Assembly: GCA_016207275.1 (NCBI GenBank)
Contig: JACQPY010000001.1
Location: forward strand, 1 to 41,482
DNA: 41,482 nucleotides
Reading direction: 5' to 3'
Origin: Candidatus Kerfeldbacteria bacterium
Lineage (GTDB): Bacteria > Patescibacteriota > Patescibacteriia > SBBC01
The notes under the pieces were generated by a model that worked only from the letters and a program-made list of their open reading frames with translations, made no database searches and was not told where the DNA came from. Shown here one piece after another: positions 6,895-13,782 of this stretch (within the stretch, counting starts at the first letter, position 1; each line of letters starts with the position of its first letter). The position numbers and the translations under genes are program-made.

Positions 6895-7020
6895 TTACGG
6901 TTGGAAGGTGAAGGTGCGGGAGTGCTACGGGGTGAAGGTGAACGACTTGATGATCACCTTGCGGTATGGACAAGGCGGGCTTTGGATAACGAAGGGTTTG
7001 ATTCTCGATAAGGAAGGGAG
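6895..7020 (-). pseudogene. Decayed 3' end of a GH16-like gene
   Basis: Read on the minus strand, this stretch ends in IIKSFTFTP-stop and again in RTFTFQP-stop, close to the end LILRSFTFQP of the lipoprotein at 7596-9107. The nucleotide context also agrees: CTGGAAAGTGAAGGAGCGG there and TTGGAAGGTGAAGGTGCGG here, followed by similar hairpins. The rest of the gene is missing, replaced by the finger-protein gene. Read as a remnant of a duplicated copy. Confidence 0.4.
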
Positions 7021-7024
7021 TCGA

Positions 7025-7351
7025 CTAGAGCCGCGTGAAATACCTCTTCTTGAGGTTCGTCTCGAGTCTACCGTGATGGGCTATCGCCCTGCACGACTCG
7101 CATTCTTCCATACCTCCGAAATCTCTTTCCTCAAGGTGCTTAAGGAAGTGCCCAACATCTTCATCACGAGAATGTTCTTCCTTAAGATGCCTAAGGAATT
7201 GATCGCGGACAACTCTCATCCCACACAACCTGCATTCAATGGTACTGAGCGTATAGCCAACGGCGAATCCGAGTACAACGATCGCAACTGCCACCGCCAA
7301 GCCCTCAACAACACTGAGTTTCTTATCGCCCTCATCATCATTCTTTGGCAC
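7025..7351 (-). CDS. Small membrane protein with a C2H2-type finger
   Basis: A 108-residue protein with one membrane segment (about residues 14-36, AVAVAIVVLGFAVGYTL) followed by CRLCG...HLKEEH, a C-x2-C / H-x4-H zinc-finger pattern. A second, degenerate copy of the helix (FLRHLKEEH, then FLKHLEERD) and a further CESC pair follow. I chose the GTG at 7351 because AAAGGAG stands 8 nt upstream; the tracked ORF adds 10 residues before it. The finger presumably faces the cytoplasm or binds a partner protein. The family is not recognised. Confidence 0.6.
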   Translation of the reverse strand: MPKNDDEGDKKLSVVEGLAVAVAIVVLGFAVGYTLSTIECRLCGMRVVRDQFLRHLKEEHSRDEDVGHFLKHLEERDFGGMEECESCRAIAHHGRLETNLKKRYFTRL

Positions 7352-7407
7352 TAGACTCACTCCTTTCTTTGAAATGTGCAATGTCTTTTGCCCTTCGCGT
7401 TAGACTA

Positions 7408-7436
7408 CTTATACACTTTACGGGTACGCCCGTCAA
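7408..7436 (-). promoter_or_regulatory. Promoter of the finger-protein gene
   Basis: Minus strand: TTGACG and TATAAG separated by exactly 17 nt, about 57 nt before the GTG start. Confidence 0.65.
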
Positions 7437-7459
7437 GCTCACACTACATCGAACGGGAG

Positions 7460-7478
7460 GCAGGTGAAATTCACCTGC
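7460..7478. promoter_or_regulatory. Operator-like palindrome
   Basis: A perfect inverted repeat with 9-nt arms, GCAGGTGAA-A-TTCACCTGC, lies 23 nt upstream of the -35 box of the finger-protein gene. It has no T tract, so a regulator-binding site is more likely than a terminator. Confidence 0.4.
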
Positions 7479-7543
7479 GCGGCCATGAGATAGTCCGGGG
7501 ATTATTGACCGAGCGTCTTGGTCGTTGTAGTACGGGATCAGTC

Positions 7544-7576
7544 AAAACAAAGACTCCCGAGTCCCTTCGGGAGTCT
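7544..7576 (-). terminator. Intrinsic terminator of the PEGA/GH16-like gene
   Basis: The same 10-bp hairpin as at 5578-5603, 20 nt after the stop at 7596, followed on the minus strand by TTTGTTTTG. Confidence 0.7.
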
Positions 7577-7595
7577 GTTGGAACAACTTGCCTCC

Positions 7596-9107
7596 TTACG
7601 GCTGGAAAGTGAAGGAGCGGAGAATGAGTTCGGCGCCTTCTCCATTCGCCGGCGCCTGGCCGTTGAACAGCCAAATGTTGGCGTGAAGTCGCTCGCCGCC
7701 GGGCGGCGGGATATCCGGACCAGTGTAAGTCCAGTCGTAGATCACGTCTTCGGGCGCCTGCGGGAATGAACCATGTCCTTTCCAGACGGTGAACTGTACA
7801 TGGTCTGCTCGCCACTCGATGCGGCATGAAGTCTGCGCCTCGGCTGGCATAACGAACCTGACGAGGTTTCCGGCGCGCGTATAGGGCTGGACAACGAACT
7901 GGCCGTTGTTGGCGCCCGGAATGAGGACATCGCCGCCAGCCTCGAAGTCAAGCTCGCGCGTTCCGCTCTCGAAAGTGAAAACCGGAGCCACCACGAGGTA
8001 CTGATCAAGCCCGTCCAGCCGGCTGTCAATCTGGACGGTGTAGACGCCGAAACCGAGCGACTGCGGCAGGAGCACTTCCGAGCAGTACCACTTGCCGTCG
8101 CGGTAAACGATTTTGAGGTGCAGCCGGCCGGTCTGATCAACGAAGACGTTGTCCGGGTGGTCCGAGAAGTAGTTCGGGCCGGGTCCGAACGGCGATTCGG
8201 CGACCTTGATGTCCCAGGTTCGGCTGCTGAACTGCAACGGCAGATCGTTGCGCAGGCTAGGGTACTCGGCCCAGGCCAGGACGCCGGGGTCGTTCTTCGG
8301 ATGGAAGGTTCTGGTCGCGCCCGGAACGTAGGTCTCATCAACCAGCAGCGCCACGATCCGGTTCCAGGGGTGGGTGTAGTTGCTCCACGACCCGTCGCCG
8401 CAAATGGTGGTGTACGGGGAATCAATGTAGGGCTGGACGTACCAATAGTTCGTCAGCGCCCACAGCACCACTCGAATCCGTCGGGCATCGATGTTCCGAG
8501 CATCCCCGCGGATACGAGCTGGTTCGGCCACGGTAATTCGGATCGCCGGCGCTTCGTTGAGGTTGCCGACAATGGCGCCGGGGCAGCGGGGGGTGAGCCT
8601 GACGGTAAGCTCGATCAGCTCGTCTTCAGCCACGGACCGCCGCCACTCACCGTCATAGAAACCATCCTTGCGTACTAAGACGGCGTGGGCGCCCGCTGTG
8701 GTCTCAACAGTGTCTGGCGTCACGAGCTGGGTGTCCTGACCGTCAAGAAAGATCTTGGCGCCGGTCGGATCGGTACTGACGGTGAAACCGGTCATGGTCC
8801 GCGCCAAGCGCGCGTTGACCGAGGTCGTGAGCGAGGTTCTGACCAGGACGGTGTCCCGCCACGATCGGTAGCCGGACAGCGTCAACAGAATGACGTGGGT
8901 GCCGGTCGGAACCTTGAGCAGGGTGTCAGACGTGGTTCTGTTCGTTGATGCTCCGTCGAGCCAGATCGACGCCCCGCTTGGCTCAGAAGCAACGGTGATC
9001 GATCCGTACTCCGTGACAGGTGCAGTCGGTGGTTTCCCCTTCTTCGAACAACCACTACTGCCCGTGAACAAGACTGCGGCCGCCAGGCACATCAACAGCG
9101 TACGCAT
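7596..9107 (-). CDS. Lipoprotein with PEGA repeats and a GH16-like domain
   Basis: A 503-residue protein. The N-terminus is a lipoprotein signal with a lipobox-like FTGSSGC. Two PEGA domains follow (about residues 34-105 and 108-172: GSITVASEPSGASIWLDG and GFTVSTDPTGAKIFLDG). Residues 175-270 form a beta-rich unit (YVQP, DGSW). The C-terminal part (about 290-503) resembles the GH16 concanavalin-like fold, with RELDFEAG matching the catalytic E-x-D-x-E pattern of that family and the usual ends WTYTGPDIP and LRSFTF. It would sit on the outer cell face and bind or cleave a glycan, but the substrate is not predictable. GAGGAGGAG precedes the ATG. Confidence 0.8.
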   Translation of the reverse strand: MRTLLMCLAAAVLFTGSSGCSKKGKPPTAPVTEYGSITVASEPSGASIWLDGASTNRTTSDTLLKVPTGTHVILLTLSGYRSWRDTVLVRTSLTTSVNARLARTMTGFTVSTDPTGAKIFLDGQDTQLVTPDTVETTAGAHAVLVRKDGFYDGEWRRSVAEDELIELTVRLTPRCPGAIVGNLNEAPAIRITVAEPARIRGDARNIDARRIRVVLWALTNYWYVQPYIDSPYTTICGDGSWSNYTHPWNRIVALLVDETYVPGATRTFHPKNDPGVLAWAEYPSLRNDLPLQFSSRTWDIKVAESPFGPGPNYFSDHPDNVFVDQTGRLHLKIVYRDGKWYCSEVLLPQSLGFGVYTVQIDSRLDGLDQYLVVAPVFTFESGTRELDFEAGGDVLIPGANNGQFVVQPYTRAGNLVRFVMPAEAQTSCRIEWRADHVQFTVWKGHGSFPQAPEDVIYDWTYTGPDIPPPGGERLHANIWLFNGQAPANGEGAELILRSFTFQP

Positions 9108-9144
9108 ACAGCTCCTCCTCGTGCGGTGCTAGGTACAGCGACAG

Positions 9145-9174
9145 GTGCTAGGGACTCAGTGAACGAAATGTCAA
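9145..9174 (-). promoter_or_regulatory. Promoter of the PEGA/GH16-like gene
   Basis: Minus strand TTGACA, 18-nt spacer, weak -10 TAGCAC, in the 313-nt divergent gap. Spacing and -10 quality mirror the plus-strand promoter at 9322. Confidence 0.35.
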
Positions 9175-9321
9175 ATAACGTGCCGATATCCTATGCCCCC
9201 AGGCGCTTCTCTGTCAACCCCGTTATCCCGGTCGGCGATCTCGGTGTTACTCAACAACAATCAGGTGATGCCGATTTCTTGCTTTTCTTGATATGTGTGG
9301 TCTTGTCCGACTCTAACGGGG

Positions 9322-9351
9322 TTGACAAGCGCGGTTGTTTTCCTGTAAGCA
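9322..9351 (+). promoter_or_regulatory. Promoter of the exported-protein gene at 9421
   Basis: TTGACA, 18-nt spacer, weak -10 TAAGCA. The rest of the divergent intergenic region (9108-9420) shows nothing else I can name. Confidence 0.4.
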
Positions 9352-9420
9352 AGACGTAGGTTTCGGCAGTTCACCCGCGTTGTTGGCACCTTCACAAGGC
9401 ACGGAAGGAGGAGTACTGAC

Positions 9421-10257
9421 ATGCGTGTCAGAGGATTGTTCGGCTGCATCGCGTCGGGTGTCGTTCTGATTGTTCTCCTGTGCGCGTCCGCTGATCCGGC
9501 GAAGGCCGCACCGGCGCAGTCGAAACGGTACGAGTTTTCCTTGGCCATTCGCCAGAGCGCGGAATTCTTCGTCTCTGACTTCCCGCTGGCCATCCGCAGC
9601 GTGCCCCGGCATCGAGACGACGACTACCTGGCTGGTAACCCGTTCATCGACGACCCACTTCCGGACACGCTGCTCCGTCTCCACCGTCCGTCGGTGCTCG
9701 ACTTCAGCTTGTCTTACCTGGTCAACCCGCACACGGCCGTCGGGATAAGTGCGGCGCTAATCTCGAACCCGAACGCCAAAATCGATTCGGACCAGCGGTA
9801 TCAGCAGAATCAGTGGGGAGACGCCCGGCGCATCGAAGGCGCTTCACTCCGTTTCTACCAACTCACGACGAGCTGGTTCCAGGTTGGCCTGACTGGGTCA
9901 GTACTCTCGCCGCGACAGCACATCGCTGACTCCTGGTATTACCGGGGTCGAATCGGCGGTGTCGTCGACCTGACCGGCGTCCAGTTGGTGGCGGAGGGCG
10001 GCTGGGACCGCTGGGGCAGCGACCAATCGTGGAGGAAGCAAAACCTCGGTCGCTTGCGCGAGCATCGCCTGTTCGCTCGCCTGGAGGCCGGAGTCTTGAC
10101 TGAACCTTCCAAGCCGCAGGCCAGCTCGAGCATCGCCGTCTTTGTCGAGGCCGGCGCGTCTCGATACTCGTTCGCACTTCGTCCGGATAGCCGCGATCTT
10201 CAATATCGCCGCAGCCAGGCACCGGTGCTGTCGGGCGGGGCGACGATATCGTTCTGA
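9421..10257 (+). CDS. Exported protein, unknown family (paralogue of the 2642 gene)
   Basis: A 278-residue protein with a signal peptide (residues 1-30, ADPAKAA around the likely cleavage site). The mature part is predicted to be beta-rich, with alternating polar and hydrophobic residues, and ends in GGATISF. Shared with the product of 2642: VP-H-DD near residue 61, DPLPD near 79, GWDRW followed by a W near 195, similar length and an aromatic last residue. These are short matches, so the homology is an inference. AAGGAGGAG precedes the ATG by 7 nt. Function unknown. Confidence 0.7.
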   Translation: MRVRGLFGCIASGVVLIVLLCASADPAKAAPAQSKRYEFSLAIRQSAEFFVSDFPLAIRSVPRHRDDDYLAGNPFIDDPLPDTLLRLHRPSVLDFSLSYLVNPHTAVGISAALISNPNAKIDSDQRYQQNQWGDARRIEGASLRFYQLTTSWFQVGLTGSVLSPRQHIADSWYYRGRIGGVVDLTGVQLVAEGGWDRWGSDQSWRKQNLGRLREHRLFARLEAGVLTEPSKPQASSSIAVFVEAGASRYSFALRPDSRDLQYRRSQAPVLSGGATISF

Positions 10258-10277
10258 CATCGCGGTGAGCAATCCAT

Positions 10278-10331
10278 GCGGGTCGGTCCAAAACCCTGTA
10301 CCCCACGCGGTACAGGGCAGGATCGGCCCGC
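10278..10331. repeat. Modular palindrome, copy 2
   Basis: Outer arms GCGGGTCGGTCC and GGATCGGCCCGC, as at 5499-5531, here enclose a different perfect hairpin CCCTGTACC-CCACGC-GGTACAGGG (10294-10317). It lies 20 nt after the stop at 10257 and just before the small gene at 10349. Confidence 0.6.
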
Positions 10332-10348
10332 ACCGTACCGGAGGGAAC

Positions 10349-10504
10349 ATGGAACCGGTTCGCCTGACTCGCCGGATTGGTGATGCGATCATCATCATTG
10401 GTCTGCTGGCTATTGGCGCAAGCCTGATCGCCCAGCAACTGCCGCTAGCTTTTTTGTCGGTTGCTGTCTGCGGCATCGGTGTTCTTGTTTCAGCTGCGCA
10501 TTAA
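10349..10504 (+). CDS. 51-residue membrane protein, unknown
   Basis: The ATG at 10349 has a strong ribosome-binding site (GGAGGGA) and the product MEPVRLTRRIGDAIIIIGLL... consists of a short basic N-terminus and two hydrophobic segments (about residues 11-28 and 32-47). It begins inside a longer ORF in the track, whose upstream part is palindrome sequence. No family is recognised. Confidence 0.55.
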   Translation: MEPVRLTRRIGDAIIIIGLLAIGASLIAQQLPLAFLSVAVCGIGVLVSAAH

Positions 10505-10573
10505 GGGCCGATCCTGAACTTGCCTGCGCTCCAGCGCAGTCGAAGCGTTTCCGGATCGGCCCGTTCTTCTTAT
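10505..10573 (+). terminator. Nested palindrome (related copy 3), probable terminator
   Basis: Outer stem GGGCCGATCC/GGATCGGCCC (10505-10514/10553-10562) encloses a second perfect stem CTGCGCT-CC-AGCGCAG (10524-10539). GTTCTTCTTATTC follows. It starts immediately after the stop of the small membrane protein. Apart from the promoter and fragments listed next, nothing else is visible before 10794. Confidence 0.55.
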
Positions 10574-10612
10574 TCAGCCCACTCCTCCGCCTCCTCCTCT
10601 GCGCCGAGCTTA

Positions 10613-10642
10613 TTGACATAACCCTCTTTTTCGGTGTAAGAT
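10613..10642 (+). promoter_or_regulatory. Sigma-70-type promoter
   Basis: TTGACA (10613-10618), 18-nt spacer, TAAGAT (10637-10642), upstream of the decayed two-gene fragment. Confidence 0.5.
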
Positions 10643-10766
10643 AATTATTACGTTTGGAAAAACGGCCAAAGAGGCATGGGATGGAGCGCGTGAAAAAGGG
10701 TACGCCAAACCGATCCTCACACGAATGCCTGAAGAACTCGTGACCTACGTCGGCGGAACATCGTGA
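10641..10766 (+). pseudogene. Fragment of a small conserved ORF (partner of a retropepsin-like gene)
   Basis: An open frame without a start codon reads ITFGKTAKEAWDGAREKG... and ends TYVGGTS-stop. Its layout recalls the short proteins that often precede retropepsin-like genes in environmental bacteria (possibly DUF5678-like), from memory only. It overlaps the next fragment through GTGA. The missing start suggests 5' truncation. Confidence 0.3.
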
Positions 10767-10888
10767 CGCTGAAATTTTCGTACAAGCACTACGGTGGCGG
10801 TATCTACCGACCGGTTATTCCGGTTGAAGTCGCTCGCCGCTGGCCTGACGTTGGTGGTGCTCGGTCTGTTAGCTTCACTTGGCGGTAA
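10763..10888 (+). pseudogene. N-terminal fragment of a retropepsin-like protease gene
   Basis: From GTG at 10763 the frame reads LKFSYKHYGGGIYRPVIPVEV and then loses meaning, ending at 10888. The RPVIPVEV stretch resembles the first strand of clan AA aspartyl protease-like proteins, but the catalytic D-S/T-G is absent. The rest is overrun by the DUF2905 gene in another frame. Read as a truncated remnant. Confidence 0.3.
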
Positions 10889-11051
10889 GCTGGGCGGACC
10901 GATTTTACCCGGTGACATTATTATTCAGCGCGGCAACTTCACTTTCTTCTTTCCCATCGTGACGTCAATCGTCTTGAGCTTCGTTGCCGCTATTCATTAC
11001 GAGCGAGAAAAGTTGGCGTGGTCGTGCTATCGTGCAAAGATAGGGAGGTGA
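10794..11051 (+). CDS. DUF2905 family membrane protein
   Basis: The C-terminal 60 residues carry the DUF2905 pattern: a membrane segment (LAAGLTLVVLGLLASLGG), then LPGDIIIQRGNFTFFFP and a second membrane segment. The function of the family is unknown. The tracked start is a GTG at 10794; a TTG near 10824 would give the usual family length and may be the true start, since the first ten codons overlap a protease-gene fragment in another frame. No ribosome-binding site is evident at either. It is followed 6 nt later by another small membrane-protein gene. Confidence 0.7.
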   Translation: MAVSTDRLFRLKSLAAGLTLVVLGLLASLGGKLGGPILPGDIIIQRGNFTFFFPIVTSIVLSFVAAIHYEREKLAWSCYRAKIGR

Positions 11052-11057
11052 GCGTCA

Positions 11058-11354
11058 ATGCCTGAGATTATTACACGGTATCCAGACGTGACCTTGCGCG
11101 TTCTGCAAGATGCAGGCGCGCAATGTGGCGTGGGCACGACGCCCAAGATCCTGCGTCACTGCCCGCCGGCGCGGTTCTGTACCCTGCCAACTGGCGAGGT
11201 TTGCGTGCTGGGTATCAACGAGCTGCACCGCGCGCAGCAGGTGACTGTCTGGCAGCTCTTGCAGCAACCCTTGCTCGGTTTGCCAGCGGTGGCGCTTGTG
11301 GTGCTGATCTTCCTGCTCGGCCTGCGGCTGGCTCGATCTCGGCGACCGTCCTAA
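11058..11354 (+). CDS. Small cysteine-containing membrane protein, unknown
   Basis: A 98-residue product. Residues 1-65 are soluble and include four cysteines (GAQCG, RHCPP, RFCTL, EVCVLG), then one membrane segment (about residues 73-91, LPAVALVVLIFLLGLRL) and a basic tail, so the soluble part faces outward or inward at the membrane. GGGAGGTGA lies 6 nt before the ATG. It is probably cotranscribed with the DUF2905 gene. No family is recognised. Confidence 0.6.
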   Translation: MPEIITRYPDVTLRVLQDAGAQCGVGTTPKILRHCPPARFCTLPTGEVCVLGINELHRAQQVTVWQLLQQPLLGLPAVALVVLIFLLGLRLARSRRPS

Positions 11355-11404
11355 AGCGAGTCGTGCTATACTGCTGGGTGAGCTGTCGTTTTTGAGCATC
11401 GTTA

Positions 11405-11917
11405 ATGACGAAAATCATCGTCGCTCTTGGCGATATCACGCATCAGAACACCGAGGCCATCGTTAACTCGGCTAACCCGAGCTTGCTTGGCGGCGGCGGC
11501 GTTGACGGCGCAATTCACGCGGCGGCCGGGCCGGAACTGCTGGAAGAGTGCCGGAAGCTCGGCGGCTGCAAAACCGGTGAAGCAAAAATTACGAACGGTC
11601 ATAAGCTTCCAGCCGACTACATCATCCACACGGTTGGACCGGTGTATGGGATGACCAGCGGTCATGACGGCGAACTTCTGACCGCATGCTACCGAAGCTG
11701 TTTGGACCTGGCCAAAGACCATCTCATTCGGAGCATTGCTTTTCCGTCAATTTCTACCGGCGCGTATGGCTACCCGATTGCCAAAGCGGCGCCGATTGCC
11801 ATTGAGGCCGTGCTCCGTTGGGTGAAAGACCATCCTGACGCGTTCAGCGAGATTCGGTTTTTACTGCACTCGACGAGAGATTATGATGTGTATGCTAAAC
11901 TACTGGGCGAAACATGA
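11405..11917 (+). CDS. Macro domain protein (O-acetyl-ADP-ribose deacetylase type)
   Basis: A 170-residue single macro domain. The ligand-binding motifs are present: GDIT near residue 9, AIVNSANPSLLGGGGVDGAIHAAAG at 18-42, and ISTGAYGYP near 115, in the order of the YmdB/MacroD group, which removes ADP-ribose or deacetylates O-acetyl-ADP-ribose. It is cytoplasmic and close to the usual length. It overlaps the downstream ASCH-domain gene by 4 nt, indicating translational coupling. A TATACT box at 11367 may be part of its promoter, but no -35 is evident. Confidence 0.9.
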   Translation: MTKIIVALGDITHQNTEAIVNSANPSLLGGGGVDGAIHAAAGPELLEECRKLGGCKTGEAKITNGHKLPADYIIHTVGPVYGMTSGHDGELLTACYRSCLDLAKDHLIRSIAFPSISTGAYGYPIAKAAPIAIEAVLRWVKDHPDAFSEIRFLLHSTRDYDVYAKLLGET

Positions 11918-12192
11918 GGACGATTCGGAAAAAAATCTGGCCCGAGTACTTCGACTTAGTCACTTCTGGCAAGAAAAAGTTTGAACTGCGGCTGGCCGAT
12001 TTCGACATAGCTGAGGGCGATACCATGGTGCTCGAAGAGTGGGATCCGAAGACTGGACAGTATACCGGTCGGAAGCTGGAAGTGGTGGCGACGCTGGTCA
12101 GGAAGACGAAAGATCAGAAGTTCTGGTCAACTGACGAGGTTGAAAAATACGGTTTTCAAATAATTCAGATTGAACCGAAGAGCAATGATTGA
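11914..12192 (+). CDS. ASCH/DUF3850-like domain protein
   Basis: A 92-residue protein with the order expected for ASCH-fold proteins: KIWPEYFDLVTSGKKKFELRLADFD, then GDTMVLEEWDPKTGQYTGRK, then a final beta strand. Such domains bind RNA or modified nucleotides. Its start overlaps the stop of the macro domain gene (ATGA), and the pair may act together on nucleotide-linked ADP-ribose, which is an inference from position only. Confidence 0.8.
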   Translation: MRTIRKKIWPEYFDLVTSGKKKFELRLADFDIAEGDTMVLEEWDPKTGQYTGRKLEVVATLVRKTKDQKFWSTDEVEKYGFQIIQIEPKSND

Positions 12193-12197
12193 GATCA

Positions 12198-13055
12198 ATG
12201 GCAAAAAAGTTTCGCGCTTTTGCTATGGCGGCCAAACGTAAACGGCTTTTAACCGAGGAGGTTACAGCCTTTCGTCGGCTAGTCTATCAGCATCACCAGC
12301 AGCACTGGCGTGATTTCCCCTGGCGCCGGACGCACGATCCGTACAAGATTTTGGTGTCTGAGGTGATGCTGCAGCAAACGCAGGCTGATCGTGTAGTACC
12401 GAAGTACCGAGCGTTCATCCGGTCCTTCCCCACTATTCGGCTGCTGGCCAAGGCGCCGCTGCGAAAGGTGTTGGCCGGGTGGCAAGGCTTAGGCTACAAC
12501 CGTCGCGCCGTAGCCTTGCAACGCGCTGCCCAGGCCATCGCCAACCAGTACGGTGGGCGCGTGCCTCAGCACATCGAAGCGTTAAGACGGCTGCCCGGAG
12601 TCGGTCGCTACACCGCGGCGGCAGTTTTAGTGTTTGCTTTCAATCAGCCGACGGCGATGGTTGAGACTAACATTCGGTCGGTATTCCTCCACCACTTTTT
12701 TCCCCGCCAGCGCTTGGTTCGTGACGATGAACTGCAGCCGTTGATTGCCCAGACCCTTGACCGCCGCCAGCCGCGTCGATGGTACGAGGCCGTGATGGAT
12801 TACGGCGCGTGGTTGAAGAAACAGCTGCCAAATCCAGGTCGGCGTAGCCGGCACTACGTTCGTCAGAGCACCTTTGCCGGCTCGCATCGTCAGCTGCGGG
12901 GTCAGTTGATCCGGGCGGTCTTGGACAGTCCGCGATCACTGGCTAGCTTGGTTCAAGATTTCGAGCGGCCAACCAGCGCGGTCAGGCAAGCGGTGACCGA
13001 ACTGGTTCGCGAAGGATTGATTGCCAGGCGCGGTCAGACCTATATAATTCAGTAA
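12198..13055 (+). CDS. MutY-like adenine glycosylase lacking the Fe-S cluster
   Basis: About 285 residues. The HhH-GPD base-excision domain is clear: SEVMLQQTQADRV near residue 54 supplies the catalytic glutamate, and LPGVGRYTAAAVLVF is the helix-hairpin-helix. Where MutY has the catalytic aspartate (LDGNV), this protein has METN-type VETNIR. The four cysteines of the usual C-terminal Fe-S cluster are absent: after MDYGAW there is a basic stretch and then a short helical domain. The ATG at 12198 is preferred to the tracked TTG. It would remove A opposite 8-oxoG, but with an altered active site. Confidence 0.8.
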   Translation: MAKKFRAFAMAAKRKRLLTEEVTAFRRLVYQHHQQHWRDFPWRRTHDPYKILVSEVMLQQTQADRVVPKYRAFIRSFPTIRLLAKAPLRKVLAGWQGLGYNRRAVALQRAAQAIANQYGGRVPQHIEALRRLPGVGRYTAAAVLVFAFNQPTAMVETNIRSVFLHHFFPRQRLVRDDELQPLIAQTLDRRQPRRWYEAVMDYGAWLKKQLPNPGRRSRHYVRQSTFAGSHRQLRGQLIRAVLDSPRSLASLVQDFERPTSAVRQAVTELVREGLIARRGQTYIIQ

Positions 13056-13058
13056 TCG

Positions 13059-13781
13059 ATGGCTGAGTACCTGTTATCCCTTAAAGACCGTCGCCAAGTC
13101 GCCGAAGGGACGACAGCTTTTTGGTTTGATACAACGGGAACAGATTTTTCGTTTGCCGCCGGCCAGAATGCCGATTACGTTTTAGATAATCCGCCCTATA
13201 CCGACGCGGAAGGCAACAAACGAACGTTTTCGTTTGCTTCATCACCGCAGCACCGCGGCTGGTTCATGATCGCCACGCGGATGCGGCCGACGGCTTTTAA
13301 GAACAGCCTCAAGGAAGTGCCGTTGGGAACCAAAGTCAAAGTGGTCGGACCATTGGGCAACATGGTACTGCATGACGATGCGACCAAGCCGGCGGTGATG
13401 ATCGCCGGCGGCATCGGCATTACGCCCTTTCGCAGCATGATCGAGGACGCCACCATGCGAAAATTGCCGCACCAGGTGCTGTTACTTTACTCAAATCGTA
13501 CGGCCGCCGTAACCGCCTTTCGCGATGACCTGGAACAGTGGGCTAAACAAAATATGAACTTGAAAGCCGTGTTTACCATTACCGACACCGATGATCCGGC
13601 CTGGCCATACGAGCGCGGTATGGTTGACGAAGTCTTCATTAAAAAACAGGTGCCCGACCTGACCAAATCAGTTTTCTACATTGCCGGACCAGACGCCATG
13701 ACGCTGGCCATGCGGAAGATGCTGCTCGAGCTGGGCGTGAGCAAAGATAACATTAAACTCGAAGCCTTTTCCGGATACTAA
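13059..13781 (+). CDS. FNR-type FAD/NAD(P)-binding oxidoreductase
   Basis: A 240-residue ferredoxin-NADP reductase-like flavoprotein. The FAD-binding signature RTFSFASSP lies near residue 51, the nucleotide-binding loop MIAGGIGITPFRSMI near 109, and the protein ends EAFSGY, the aromatic C-terminus that stacks on the flavin. It lacks a 2Fe-2S domain, so it needs a separate electron partner; none is adjacent. It starts 3 nt after the glycosylase stop. The pairing with a glycosylase gene is not informative by itself. Confidence 0.88.
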   Translation: MAEYLLSLKDRRQVAEGTTAFWFDTTGTDFSFAAGQNADYVLDNPPYTDAEGNKRTFSFASSPQHRGWFMIATRMRPTAFKNSLKEVPLGTKVKVVGPLGNMVLHDDATKPAVMIAGGIGITPFRSMIEDATMRKLPHQVLLLYSNRTAAVTAFRDDLEQWAKQNMNLKAVFTITDTDDPAWPYERGMVDEVFIKKQVPDLTKSVFYIAGPDAMTLAMRKMLLELGVSKDNIKLEAFSGY

Positions 13782-13782
13782 A

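Noticed and set aside
7742-8678. Long ORFs in other frames of the PEGA/GH16-like gene
   Set aside because: Shadow frames caused by high GC content; no start signals or domain.
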